This document shows, one piece after another, positions 15,067-21,219 of a stretch of 21,358 bases of DNA. Location of the stretch: assembly GCA_964527385.1 (NCBI GenBank), contig CAZGPZ010000014.1, positions 1-21,358 on the forward strand. The letters run 5' to 3'. Source of the stretch: JANWHZ01 sp964527385. Its GTDB lineage: Bacteria; Patescibacteriota; Saccharimonadia; Saccharimonadales; UBA4665. Every line of letters starts with the position of its first letter. Positions within the stretch are counted from its first letter, which is position 1. The translations under genes and the position numbers were made by a program. The notes beneath the pieces were generated by a model. It made no database searches. It was not told where the DNA came from and saw nothing but the letters and a program-made list of their open reading frames with translations.

Positions 15067-16272
15067 TCACAGCTGCTTTGACGTAATAAGCGGAATACTG
15101 AGCCCGAACGTGTCAAGCGTGTTAGCCATGCGCTGCTTTTGGGCGGCAACTGTTGTATGGAGCTGCTGCGCATCGATCAAGGCTTGCGTTGTGTCTTCGA
15201 GCAAGTACAAATGTAAATGGTTTCGCGCTGCTATGTTATCAGCAGCTTTTTGTGCCGGCGTCCATTCATAGTGCATGTAAACAGGCAAATAGCTCATGGT
15301 CGCGACTTTGCGGGTCTTGATATTGAAGTTAATGACCGCCAGCCCATTGAACAGCGTCTCGGGCGGTTCCTGCGTATTCAAGAAATTTCCCAAGGAATAC
15401 CAAACAGTTGTTTGGTTGCCGCCAGACCCTGCCAACCGCGCGACCGGCTGCAGCTCGTGCGACCCATGGCCCAGTACTAAGCCCACGCCTTGGTCCGCCA
15501 GGAACTGGGCATCGGATTTTTGCTCGGCATTCACCGATGTGGCATATTCCGTGCCCCAGCGCATACTAACGATGATGATTTGCGCGCCATGCTGCTTGGC
15601 CTCTTTGATTTGCGACGCCGCGAACGCGCGGCTGAACACATTCACACCGTAATTATTTTGTACCGGCGCGTCGGTATTGATGTATGTAGCGTACGCCAAA
15701 AAGGCGAACTTCACCCCATCAACGGTGAAATAATGGACCGTGTCGTGCTGTACCTGGCTTTTGTTTTCCCCGGCAACAGCCAGCATGTTTGGTACGTTCG
15801 ACCAAGCGTCGACGGAATTATCAATGTTGGCCTGCGTGTAATCGAAGCTATGGTTCGACGCCGTATTTACCAAGTTGCAACCAAGCTTGCCCATGTCAGT
15901 TACGAACTCAGTCGGCGAGTTGAATTTAGGATATCCATGAATGCCGAGGCTAGCGCCGCCGTTCAGGATCGGGTCGTTGCAAAACCGTATGTCAGCCTTC
16001 TGGAATACTGTAGTGAAATCGCTGACCATCGGCAGGTAATTGTAACTTCCATCCGGCTGCAGCGCCGCGCTGTTGACCGAATCATGCGCAATCCAGTCGC
16101 CGGTCGCGATCAGGCGGATGGTCGTCGGCGGTGTGGTTTTTGTGGTAGCCGTTTGCAAGTTCGCTCCGGTCACAGCCGGCAGTGCAGGCCCATGAAGTTT
16201 TACCGCCCAGAACACAACTGCCACAATAATAACCATGCCAGCAGCAATACCAATAATGCGCTTGCTTGTCAT
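15067..16272 (-). CDS. CapA family (PGA_cap) exported metallophosphatase-like protein
   Basis: Begins with a membrane anchor (IIGIAAGMVIIVAVVFWAV) followed by a Thr-rich linker and a CapA/PgsA-type domain of the metallophosphatase superfamily, linked in other bacteria to poly-gamma-glutamate or capsule synthesis. Motifs in order: ATGDWIAHDSV, VNTASNHSFD, VSMRWGTEY, LGHGSHELQPV and YSLGNF. The usual HHPH of the fourth motif is HGSH here, so one ligand is changed. ATG 16272 is preferred; a GTG at 16278 would also fit. A TACAAT box ends about 10 nt upstream, leaving almost no leader. No capB/capC partners are in the window, so a role in cell-envelope modification is only general inference. Confidence 0.87.
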   Translation of the reverse strand: MTSKRIIGIAAGMVIIVAVVFWAVKLHGPALPAVTGANLQTATTKTTPPTTIRLIATGDWIAHDSVNSAALQPDGSYNYLPMVSDFTTVFQKADIRFCNDPILNGGASLGIHGYPKFNSPTEFVTDMGKLGCNLVNTASNHSFDYTQANIDNSVDAWSNVPNMLAVAGENKSQVQHDTVHYFTVDGVKFAFLAYATYINTDAPVQNNYGVNVFSRAFAASQIKEAKQHGAQIIIVSMRWGTEYATSVNAEQKSDAQFLADQGVGLVLGHGSHELQPVARLAGSGGNQTTVWYSLGNFLNTQEPPETLFNGLAVINFNIKTRKVATMSYLPVYMHYEWTPAQKAADNIAARNHLHLYLLEDTTQALIDAQQLHTTVAAQKQRMANTLDTFGLSIPLITSKQL

Positions 16273-16324
16273 AAACACATGTATTGTAGCATCTCCTGGC
16301 TCAGCTCGCGGTACGCGCTAATAA

Positions 16325-16355
16325 CAACATGGACGCCGTGAAAGCGCCCATGTTG
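16325..16355 (-). terminator. Strong hairpin after the lipase gene
   Basis: Arms at 16325-16336 and 16344-16355 pair over 12 bp with one G-U, closed by a 7-nt loop. On the minus strand it follows the lipase stop at once and is trailed by a weak T-rich stretch (TTATTAG), so it may end the lipase message before capA. Confidence 0.5.
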
Positions 16356-16382
16356 CAATTTATATTGGATTTTATTTTTTGC

Positions 16383-17552
16383 TTATTCGCAATTGCTTGG
16401 AGCTGGTTCGCCTGCAAACCGTGCAGTGATGTAATCACCAACAATACCGGTCGAGAGCGTAGAAATCGTGTCGTGTGTCGCGCCATCGACGTATTCCAAG
16501 TCGCTTGGCTGGCCGTAGGCACAAATTTCTGTCTGGAGGAATGCCGTCAGATCCGGAGGGATCGTTGTGTCATCCGTTCCTTGTACCAGGAAGATCGGCG
16601 CGCTGCTTGCTTGTTGTGCTGGGTCGCCATACGAAGCGAACTTCGCGACGATATCGTCTGGCAACTGCCCACCTACCAGCAACTGGCTAGGCGTCAAATT
16701 GGCATATGCATCCATGACTTCGTTGAAGCACCCAGTGAACACTACTGGCAGCCTAACTAAAGCCGGCGCTGCCAAAATAGAGCTGACATGCACTGACGAG
16801 TCGGCAGCCGCGAGGCCGACAAGACCCATGACAAGGTAGCCTTGTGCCGGTGTCCCGACAAGCGCCGGGCCAATGAATTCTTCGTTCGATACCGGTGACA
16901 GGCTGACAACGCCACGGAGGTCAAGCCCGGTGCCGTACGTGCTGGCAATTTCGCCAGTGAACAGGGAAGCCTGGCCACCTTGCGATTGCCCCGAAACAAC
17001 CCACTCGTTCGTGAGGCTGTGGTCAACGTTGCGTGCCGCGCGGACCGAGTCGATCACGGCGCGTGCTTCGGTGTTGCCGACTAAGTACTGGTGCACACCG
17101 AGCGTGCTAAGCCCTTGGTAGTCTGTCGCAGCCACAACCCAGCCGCGGTCAAGGTACGACCGCACCGCGTCGGCGGCGTCAGGCCAGAAAACATCAAGGT
17201 TCAAGGACGGCGCGCAGTTGTCACCCACACCAGTCGTAGGGTGTGCCCACGCAACGATGTTAGGGTGGCTCGGGCGCACGTTCGGCGTGATGATCGCGCT
17301 CGAAACGATGATCGTGTTGTTGTTGACATCCGATGAGATGTATTTGACGCGTTTTGCCGTCGCGACCGCAGCCAGCTCGCTCGGCAACGCCATCGGTTGC
17401 GAACTAACGACGGTCCCCGGGCTAAGCAGCCCGTCGGCGTGCACGACCGCCGGCATCAGCCCGCTGAATGCCCCCGCTAGGACCGCAGCCAAGCCGATAT
17501 CCCGCAGCCTGGCCCCGGCCGGCAATGCTTTAGATTTGATAAGTGCGAACAT
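16383..17552 (-). CDS. Secreted lipase of the LIP/secretory lipase type
   Basis: A 389-residue exported serine hydrolase. The N-terminus is a signal peptide (basic residues 7-18, hydrophobic 19-34, likely cut after VHA at 39). The mature part shows HPTTGVGDNCAPS around the oxyanion region, a nucleophile elbow GQSQGG (188-193, S190), an acid probably in VQGTDDTTIP and a base in DGATHDTI. This matches the secretory lipase family best known from fungi and actinobacteria. Four cysteines in the mature part could form two disulfides, fitting life outside the cell. A near-perfect AGAAGGAGG ribosome site precedes ATG 17552, unlike the leaderless starts nearby. It could free fatty acids from host or environmental lipids; that role is inferred. 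Confidence 0.88.
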   Translation of the reverse strand: MFALIKSKALPAGARLRDIGLAAVLAGAFSGLMPAVVHADGLLSPGTVVSSQPMALPSELAAVATAKRVKYISSDVNNNTIIVSSAIITPNVRPSHPNIVAWAHPTTGVGDNCAPSLNLDVFWPDAADAVRSYLDRGWVVAATDYQGLSTLGVHQYLVGNTEARAVIDSVRAARNVDHSLTNEWVVSGQSQGGQASLFTGEIASTYGTGLDLRGVVSLSPVSNEEFIGPALVGTPAQGYLVMGLVGLAAADSSVHVSSILAAPALVRLPVVFTGCFNEVMDAYANLTPSQLLVGGQLPDDIVAKFASYGDPAQQASSAPIFLVQGTDDTTIPPDLTAFLQTEICAYGQPSDLEYVDGATHDTISTLSTGIVGDYITARFAGEPAPSNCE

Positions 17553-17588
17553 ACGCCCTCCTTCTACCTCACCCTACGTTACGAGTAC

Positions 17589-17619
17589 AGCATACAGAAC
17601 CGGGTAGTTCGGCTGTCAA
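17589..17619 (-). promoter_or_regulatory. Possible lipase promoter
   Basis: The minus strand has a perfect TTGACA (plus 17614-17619), with TATGCT 19 bp or TGTATG 17 bp further on. The spacing or the -10 match is imperfect in each reading. The rest of the gap up to 17780 shows nothing else clear. Confidence 0.35.
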
Positions 17620-17779
17620 TGGCAATTCCAGGCATGGCTGCAACCATAATCTGTTGCTGAAATTAAAAATTCATATTCTGTTCAGATTCGCCGGCACAAC
17701 ATGTTGGTTGCGCCCACTGCTGCCAGCGCTATACCTGCTCACCGACGAATCTTGCAGGAAAGCTTCAAATTTGAGAAAT

Positions 17780-17794
17780 GCGGCATCCCGCCGC
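17780..17794 (-). terminator. Hairpin after the HD-domain gene
   Basis: GCGGC and GCCGC pair around a 5-nt loop, just past the stop of the minus-strand gene. Only a weak ATTTCTC follows, so termination would be inefficient. Confidence 0.35.
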
Positions 17795-17798
17795 TGAA

Positions 17799-18440
17799 TT
17801 AACTCTTACGAGCAGGCATATGATTTTCGCCGGGTTGGTAGAAAAATTCCGGATGAACGAGCAGTAAATTCCATAGCTCGTCGTAATACGCGAAAGCGCC
17901 GGCGTGCGCGTTGGCTTTCTGGCGATGCTTTTGCATCTGTGCCTGCCAATGTTCCAACGTAATTTTGTTGGATTTATAGAATTCGCCGTTTTCGATGTAA
18001 TCAAATAATAAGGGGATGATTTTGTCCACCGATTTCACGAACCGCGCTTCTGGCGTATTCTGCGTTTCGTACTCGTCGATTGTTGTAGTAATCCACGGCA
18101 GTGCCTTCAGCCTATCGTCCAATATTTTCTTTGCCACTGCTTCATTTTCATCTTTGCTGGCTTTCTCGGTGTCCGATGCGAAGTTCGAGACGTCACCGGC
18201 GACTACTTCTACTAAGTCGTGCACAATGGCGAACTGGCAGATCTTGCCGATGTCGAGTGTCTCATCGACCTGCGGTGCCAACGCGGCTGCCAGCAGCGCG
18301 ACCGACCATGAATGCTGTGCATCGTCTTCGTACCTGCCGGTCGCAAACGGCGGCAACGGCGTCTGCCGTTGCAACTGGTAGAACGGAATGATTATTGATC
18401 TGACAAGTTCGGCGAGATCGGAAAGTGTTGGTTTCGGCAT
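17799..18440 (-). CDS. HD-domain phosphohydrolase (YfbR-like)
   Basis: A 213-residue HD-superfamily protein. Metal ligands are visible as H43 (DAQHSWSVA), H74-D75 (FAIVHDLVEVVAGD, with E78) and the last Asp in KSVDKIIPL. This spacing resembles YfbR and related HD_3 enzymes, which dephosphorylate deoxynucleoside monophosphates. Substrate preference is inferred from family only. I start at ATG 18440 (MPKPTLSDL): a TATGAT box ends 7 nt upstream, so the message is probably leaderless, and the longer frame to 18503 would run through this promoter. The gene faces away from the ArsR-type gene at 18561. Confidence 0.88.
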   Translation of the reverse strand: MPKPTLSDLAELVRSIIIPFYQLQRQTPLPPFATGRYEDDAQHSWSVALLAAALAPQVDETLDIGKICQFAIVHDLVEVVAGDVSNFASDTEKASKDENEAVAKKILDDRLKALPWITTTIDEYETQNTPEARFVKSVDKIIPLLFDYIENGEFYKSNKITLEHWQAQMQKHRQKANAHAGAFAYYDELWNLLLVHPEFFYQPGENHMPARKS

Positions 18441-18510
18441 AGATCCATCATAGCAGAGGAGCCTATTTCGCGAATTGGCAGGGACCAACCAGCTACCTGG
18501 CATTGCGCAG

Positions 18511-18559
18511 TTGACAATTATTCATGGTGAACTATATAGTTAACCTTAGAGTTAACTAT
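18511..18559 (+). promoter_or_regulatory. Promoter and repeated operator of the ArsR-type gene
   Basis: TTGACA (18511-18516) and an overlapping TATATA/TATAGT -10 (18533-18540) form the promoter. ATAGTTAAC (18536-18544) and GTTAACTAT (18551-18559) are a perfect 9-bp inverted repeat ending 1 bp before the ATG. A third, near-identical half-site, GTGAACTAT (18527-18535), lies upstream, so that AACTATATAGTT (18530-18541) is also a palindrome. Binding here would block the promoter. Confidence 0.75.
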
Positions 18560-18560
18560 T

Positions 18561-18887
18561 ATGACTAATAATCTCGACGACATTTTCGAAGCCATGGCCC
18601 ACCAGAAACGGCGGGGCATCATCAACACGCTAGCCTACCGGCCGGCAACGGTGAGCCAGCTGGCGAAAGAGCAACAGCTGTCCTTGCCAGCCATGCACAA
18701 ACACATCCGCCTGCTGGAAAAGGCGAAATTAATCCAGCGCAAGAAAGTCGGCCGCACCAACTTCGTCGCCTTCAATCGCGCCACCATGCAGCAAGCTCAG
18801 GACTGGATAATGCAGTACAACACCGCTTGGGGGAGTGATAACGAAACGCTGGAGAATTACATCGCCAGCCTGAATCATAGGGTATGA
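18561..18887 (+). CDS. ArsR-family winged-helix repressor
   Basis: A 108-residue winged helix-turn-helix regulator. It begins with the family pattern DDIFEAMAHQKRRGIINTL, has the recognition helix in TVSQLAKEQQLSLPAMHKHIRLLEKA (residues about 30-55), and a wing containing KVGRTNFVAF. No metal-binding CVC motif is present, so it is not a classical arsenic or zinc sensor; it belongs to the metal-free group often paired with YCII- or AHSA1-type small proteins. The repeated operator on its own promoter suggests autorepression. The next gene, 47 bp downstream in the same direction, is a YCII-like protein, in keeping with that pairing. Confidence 0.9.
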   Translation: MTNNLDDIFEAMAHQKRRGIINTLAYRPATVSQLAKEQQLSLPAMHKHIRLLEKAKLIQRKKVGRTNFVAFNRATMQQAQDWIMQYNTAWGSDNETLENYIASLNHRV

Positions 18888-18934
18888 ACCGCTGACAGCG
18901 GCATGCTAATCAGTAATAAAAGAAAGGGTACAAG

Positions 18935-19255
18935 ATGAAGAACTACGTATATCTCTACTACGCCGCTCCCGGCCAAGCTATGGGCGACGAAGACCAAATG
19001 ACCGCCGTGAAGAAGATGTGGATGGATTGGTTCGCCAGCATGGGCGACAAGCTCGTCGATAGCGGTAATCCGTTCGCTCCAGGCGCCAAGGCTGTCACCA
19101 AAGATGGCGTGATGGATGTCAAAGACATGCCAGCCACCGGCTACTCGATCGTCAAGGCCGAGAGCCACGACCAAGCAGTTGAGTGGTCAAAGGGTTGTCC
19201 GGTCCTGCAGCAACCAGGCGGCGCTGTCTGCGTCTACGAAACTATGCCAATGTAA
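18935..19255 (+). CDS. YCII-related small protein
   Basis: A 106-residue protein starting MKNYVYLYYAAP and continuing with KKMWMDWFASMGDKLVDSGNPF, then SIVKAESHDQAVEWSKGCPVL and a C-terminal strand AVCVYETMPM. This is the layout of the YCII/DGPF ferredoxin-like alpha-beta family (strand, helix, sheet, then an (S/A)xDxAxxWA-like helix). The biochemical role is unknown for most of the family. AAAGGG precedes the ATG. It probably forms an operon with the ArsR-type gene and is closed by the strong terminator downstream. Confidence 0.8.
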   Translation: MKNYVYLYYAAPGQAMGDEDQMTAVKKMWMDWFASMGDKLVDSGNPFAPGAKAVTKDGVMDVKDMPATGYSIVKAESHDQAVEWSKGCPVLQQPGGAVCVYETMPM

Positions 19256-19278
19256 TCTAGCCCTCGCTAGAGCAAAAG

Positions 19279-19302
19279 AGCCGGTCATCGCCGGCTTTTT
19301 TT
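19279..19302 (+). terminator. Intrinsic terminator after the YCII-like gene
   Basis: AGCCGG (19279-19284) and CCGGCT (19291-19296) with a 6-nt loop, followed by seven T (19296-19302) and preceded by AAAAG. It isolates the reverse-transcriptase locus from upstream transcription. Confidence 0.88.
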
Positions 19303-19332
19303 GTATCTATCCGTCTGTCACCAACAAAGCGC

Positions 19333-19362
19333 TTGACAAAAAATATACGTTTTGTATATATT
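19333..19362 (+). promoter_or_regulatory. Strong promoter with inverted repeat, reverse-transcriptase locus
   Basis: A perfect TTGACA (19333-19338) is followed by TATATA (19355-19360, 16-bp spacer) or TATATT (19357-19362, 18-bp spacer). ATATAC (19343-19348) and GTATAT (19354-19359) form an inverted repeat in the spacer and -10 box. The HTH protein encoded downstream is the natural candidate to bind it. Transcription would begin near 19368, at the start of the structured RNA. Confidence 0.7.
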
Positions 19363-19366
19363 GGAC

Positions 19367-19643
19367 GTAGGCTAGAACATTAAAAACCAATTCAGTTACA
19401 ACGCTATCACATCGACATATTTTAGGTACGAATCAATACCTGATCCCTCCGGAAACGGAGCGGAACCTGTATGCTGGGTTGAGTCTCTGGCTCATCTCCT
19501 TGCTTCATAAAAAAGGGACTGTCCAAATCGCGGCCATCATTGAACCCGATTTTTAGGATATTACCGGATGCCTACCCCGATCGCTATCGATGGCCGCGAG
19601 AGTAAGATCGTCCTGCTTATACTAACTAATATTGCTAGCTTGT
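19367..19643 (+). ncRNA. Candidate retron-like structured ncRNA (msr-msd-like)
   Basis: This stretch has no long ORF but is rich in ordered hairpins. (1) 19367-19375 can pair with 19635-19643 over nine positions including three wobbles, like retron a1/a2 ends. (2) TTAGGTA (19422-19428) pairs with TACCTGA (19437-19443). (3) CTCCG-GAAA-CGGAG (19447-19460) is a stem with a GNRA tetraloop. (4) A weaker TGAG/CTCA hairpin lies at 19480-19494. (5) An 11-bp perfect stem joins 19528-19538 to 19589-19599, extended after an internal loop by GGGAC (19515-19519) with GTCCT (19610-19614); this would be the msd-like stem. It starts at the strong promoter's expected start site and precedes an HTH-RT gene pair. 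The assignment is inference from layout and pairing. Confidence 0.5.
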
Positions 19644-19661
19644 TAGATGAGAGGCCACAAA

Positions 19662-19817
19662 ATGGAAAAACGTCTTCCTTCTTTGCACACTGAATTGTGG
19701 CATCCGTATAACAGGCCGGAAGGTACCTATGCTGATCAAGGCATTGCGGGTATTGAAGATTATCTTACAGATAGTCCAGATACTACGCGACCTGATCGGG
19801 TAACCGCCGGCCTGTAG
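19662..19817 (+). CDS. Small ORF between ncRNA and HTH gene (51 aa)
   Basis: ATG 19662 is preceded by GATGAGAGG, a good ribosome site at suitable spacing, and the frame runs 51 codons to TAG at 19815-19817, 13 bp before the HTH gene. The peptide begins MEKRLPSLHTELWHPYNR and continues with the acidic stretch GIEDYLTDSPDTTRPDR. It has no hydrophobic segment, so it is not a membrane toxin of the usual kind. I recognise no family. Its place between the candidate ncRNA and the HTH-RT pair makes it a possible extra component, but a 51-codon frame could also occur by chance. Confidence 0.4.
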   Translation: MEKRLPSLHTELWHPYNRPEGTYADQGIAGIEDYLTDSPDTTRPDRVTAGL

Positions 19818-19830
19818 TCGTAGAGCAATT

Positions 19831-20157
19831 ATGTATTCATTCCCCGAATTATTAAGAAAGATCAGAAATGAGGCTGGGCTGACCCAGGCCGAGTTTGCCA
19901 ATGCCATCAAGGTATCGCCCGTGCTGATAGCTATGATCGAGAGTGGGCAAAAGGATGTCTCTAAAAACTTGGTGCGCAAAATTGCCGAGGCGATGGAAGT
20001 GCATCCTGCTTCGATTACACCCTTTTTATTTGGTCACGAATTAACAAGTGACGACAAACTTTCAGCTGTTGAAAAACAGTTTCTAGCGTGGGGTGCTAAA
20101 CTTCAAGATCATCTGATCAAAGACCGATCAAAACTTTTGAGGCGGCATGTCAAGTAA
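19831..20157 (+). CDS. XRE/Cro-C1-type HTH protein of the RT locus
   Basis: A 108-residue protein with an XRE-type helix-turn-helix in residues about 5-62 (LLRKIRNEAGLTQAEFANAI, then MIESGQKDVS). The tail (about 63-108) is helical and ends strongly basic (KDRSKLLRRHVK). The gene overlaps the reverse transcriptase by 11 nt in another frame, so the two are translationally coupled and should act together. HTH proteins are known partners of some retrons; alternatively it only represses the locus through the inverted repeat at 19343-19359. Composition is more AT-rich than the core genes, as for the RT. Confidence 0.88.
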   Translation: MYSFPELLRKIRNEAGLTQAEFANAIKVSPVLIAMIESGQKDVSKNLVRKIAEAMEVHPASITPFLFGHELTSDDKLSAVEKQFLAWGAKLQDHLIKDRSKLLRRHVK

Positions 20158-21145
20158 TCGTTATCCCAACATCCACATTCGTAGCAAGAACGAGCTTGCA
20201 AAACATATAACTAGTCAGCGTTTACCATTCAAATCTGCGCTCGAGCTGATCAACGATGTCTTGACGCACTTTGATCAATATTGGGCTGATTATGAAGAAA
20301 AATCTCAGCCTGAAAAAGAAAAATGGGTACGCAACGCATCTGGCACGAACCTGGGGAGACTCCTTAAGCTTATTGATGCCAAAGTCTTAAAGCCACACGA
20401 TAAATTACTACCAGACTTCATATTCGGTGGCGTTGGTGGTCTCAACCATAAAGCAGCTGTTAACCACCTTTTGGGAATCAAGCGAAAGCGTGTGTTATTG
20501 AAGCTCGACGTGTCTAGATTTTTTGAACAGGTGAAATATGAGCGAGTTTACAGTTTCTTTCTAAATAAATGTGGCTGTAGCAAGAAGGGTGCAAAGCTCA
20601 TAGCCGACTTGTGTTGTGTGTCTTATGGTTCAAAAGCCGATCCCAAAGATTACAAAACCATTGCCCGTGGCTTTTCAACGTCTGCCCGTCTCGCTGTTTG
20701 GTGCAATCTCGATACATTTCTGAAATTGGAGCAATTAGTTATAGCCGAGCTGCGAGGTCATGACCCACGAATTGCAATATATGTCGATGATATTGGTATT
20801 ACAGCCAGTAGAGTGACAAAAGAAGACATGATGCGTTTGTACGAGAAGGCGCGCAAAGTTATTGAGAATGGTAACGCCAATCAAAGGCTACCGCTCAATC
20901 ATCAGAAGACGAAGATTATATACCACTCAGGTGAGACTTTCGACGCTAACGGGCTTTTCCATGGTAGATGGGGATTTGAGCACTTAGGCCTGCAGATGAA
21001 TCGACGTACCCTGACACTCGGAACCAAATCAAGGCTAAAGCTGCTCGTTCTCACGCGCCACTTCAAGCAATCTAAAGACAGCAATTCTGCGTTAAAGCTT
21101 AGCAGGAAGTCGATGCTGCACTATAAAAAATACATCGAGAGGTAA
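20147..21145 (+). CDS. Reverse transcriptase, retron-like but divergent
   Basis: A 332-residue stand-alone reverse transcriptase. Seen in order: PDFIFGGVGGLNHKAAVNHLL (89-109), whose AAVNH (103-107) resembles the NAxxH motif of retron RTs; the first catalytic aspartate in LLKLDVSRFF (D121); RGFSTSARLAVWCNL (174-188), the RT4 region with the T-S pair; YVDD (212-215), the catalytic pair; a lysine-rich NHQKTKII (251-258); and HLGLQMN (279-285) where retrons usually have VTG. There is no maturase, endonuclease or integrase domain, so it is not a group II intron or transposon RT. The start overlaps the HTH stop, with GAGG a few bases before. AT-rich composition suggests transfer. It is most likely a retron or other RT-based defence enzyme. 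Confidence 0.9.
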   Translation: MSSNRYPNIHIRSKNELAKHITSQRLPFKSALELINDVLTHFDQYWADYEEKSQPEKEKWVRNASGTNLGRLLKLIDAKVLKPHDKLLPDFIFGGVGGLNHKAAVNHLLGIKRKRVLLKLDVSRFFEQVKYERVYSFFLNKCGCSKKGAKLIADLCCVSYGSKADPKDYKTIARGFSTSARLAVWCNLDTFLKLEQLVIAELRGHDPRIAIYVDDIGITASRVTKEDMMRLYEKARKVIENGNANQRLPLNHQKTKIIYHSGETFDANGLFHGRWGFEHLGLQMNRRTLTLGTKSRLKLLVLTRHFKQSKDSNSALKLSRKSMLHYKKYIER

Positions 21146-21219
21146 TCGCTACCTGGCTAGAGTAGTCTTACAGTATTATATATAGAGCTATTCAAACAAA
21201 TTGATCATTAGGAGCGACG

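Noticed and set aside
15490..16341. Long plus-strand ORF of 283 codons
   Set aside because: It lies fully antisense to the capA-like gene, whose motifs are clear, and its own translation is Arg/Cys/His-rich without any family pattern.
18889..18901. CCGCT-GAC-AGCGG hairpin between the ArsR and YCII genes
   Set aside because: Short stem with no T run; more likely a minor mRNA structure than a terminator.
20147..21145. Diversity-generating retroelement or group II intron RT
   Set aside because: No template/variable repeat pair, Avd-like gene, GxxxSQ motif, maturase or endonuclease domain is visible.
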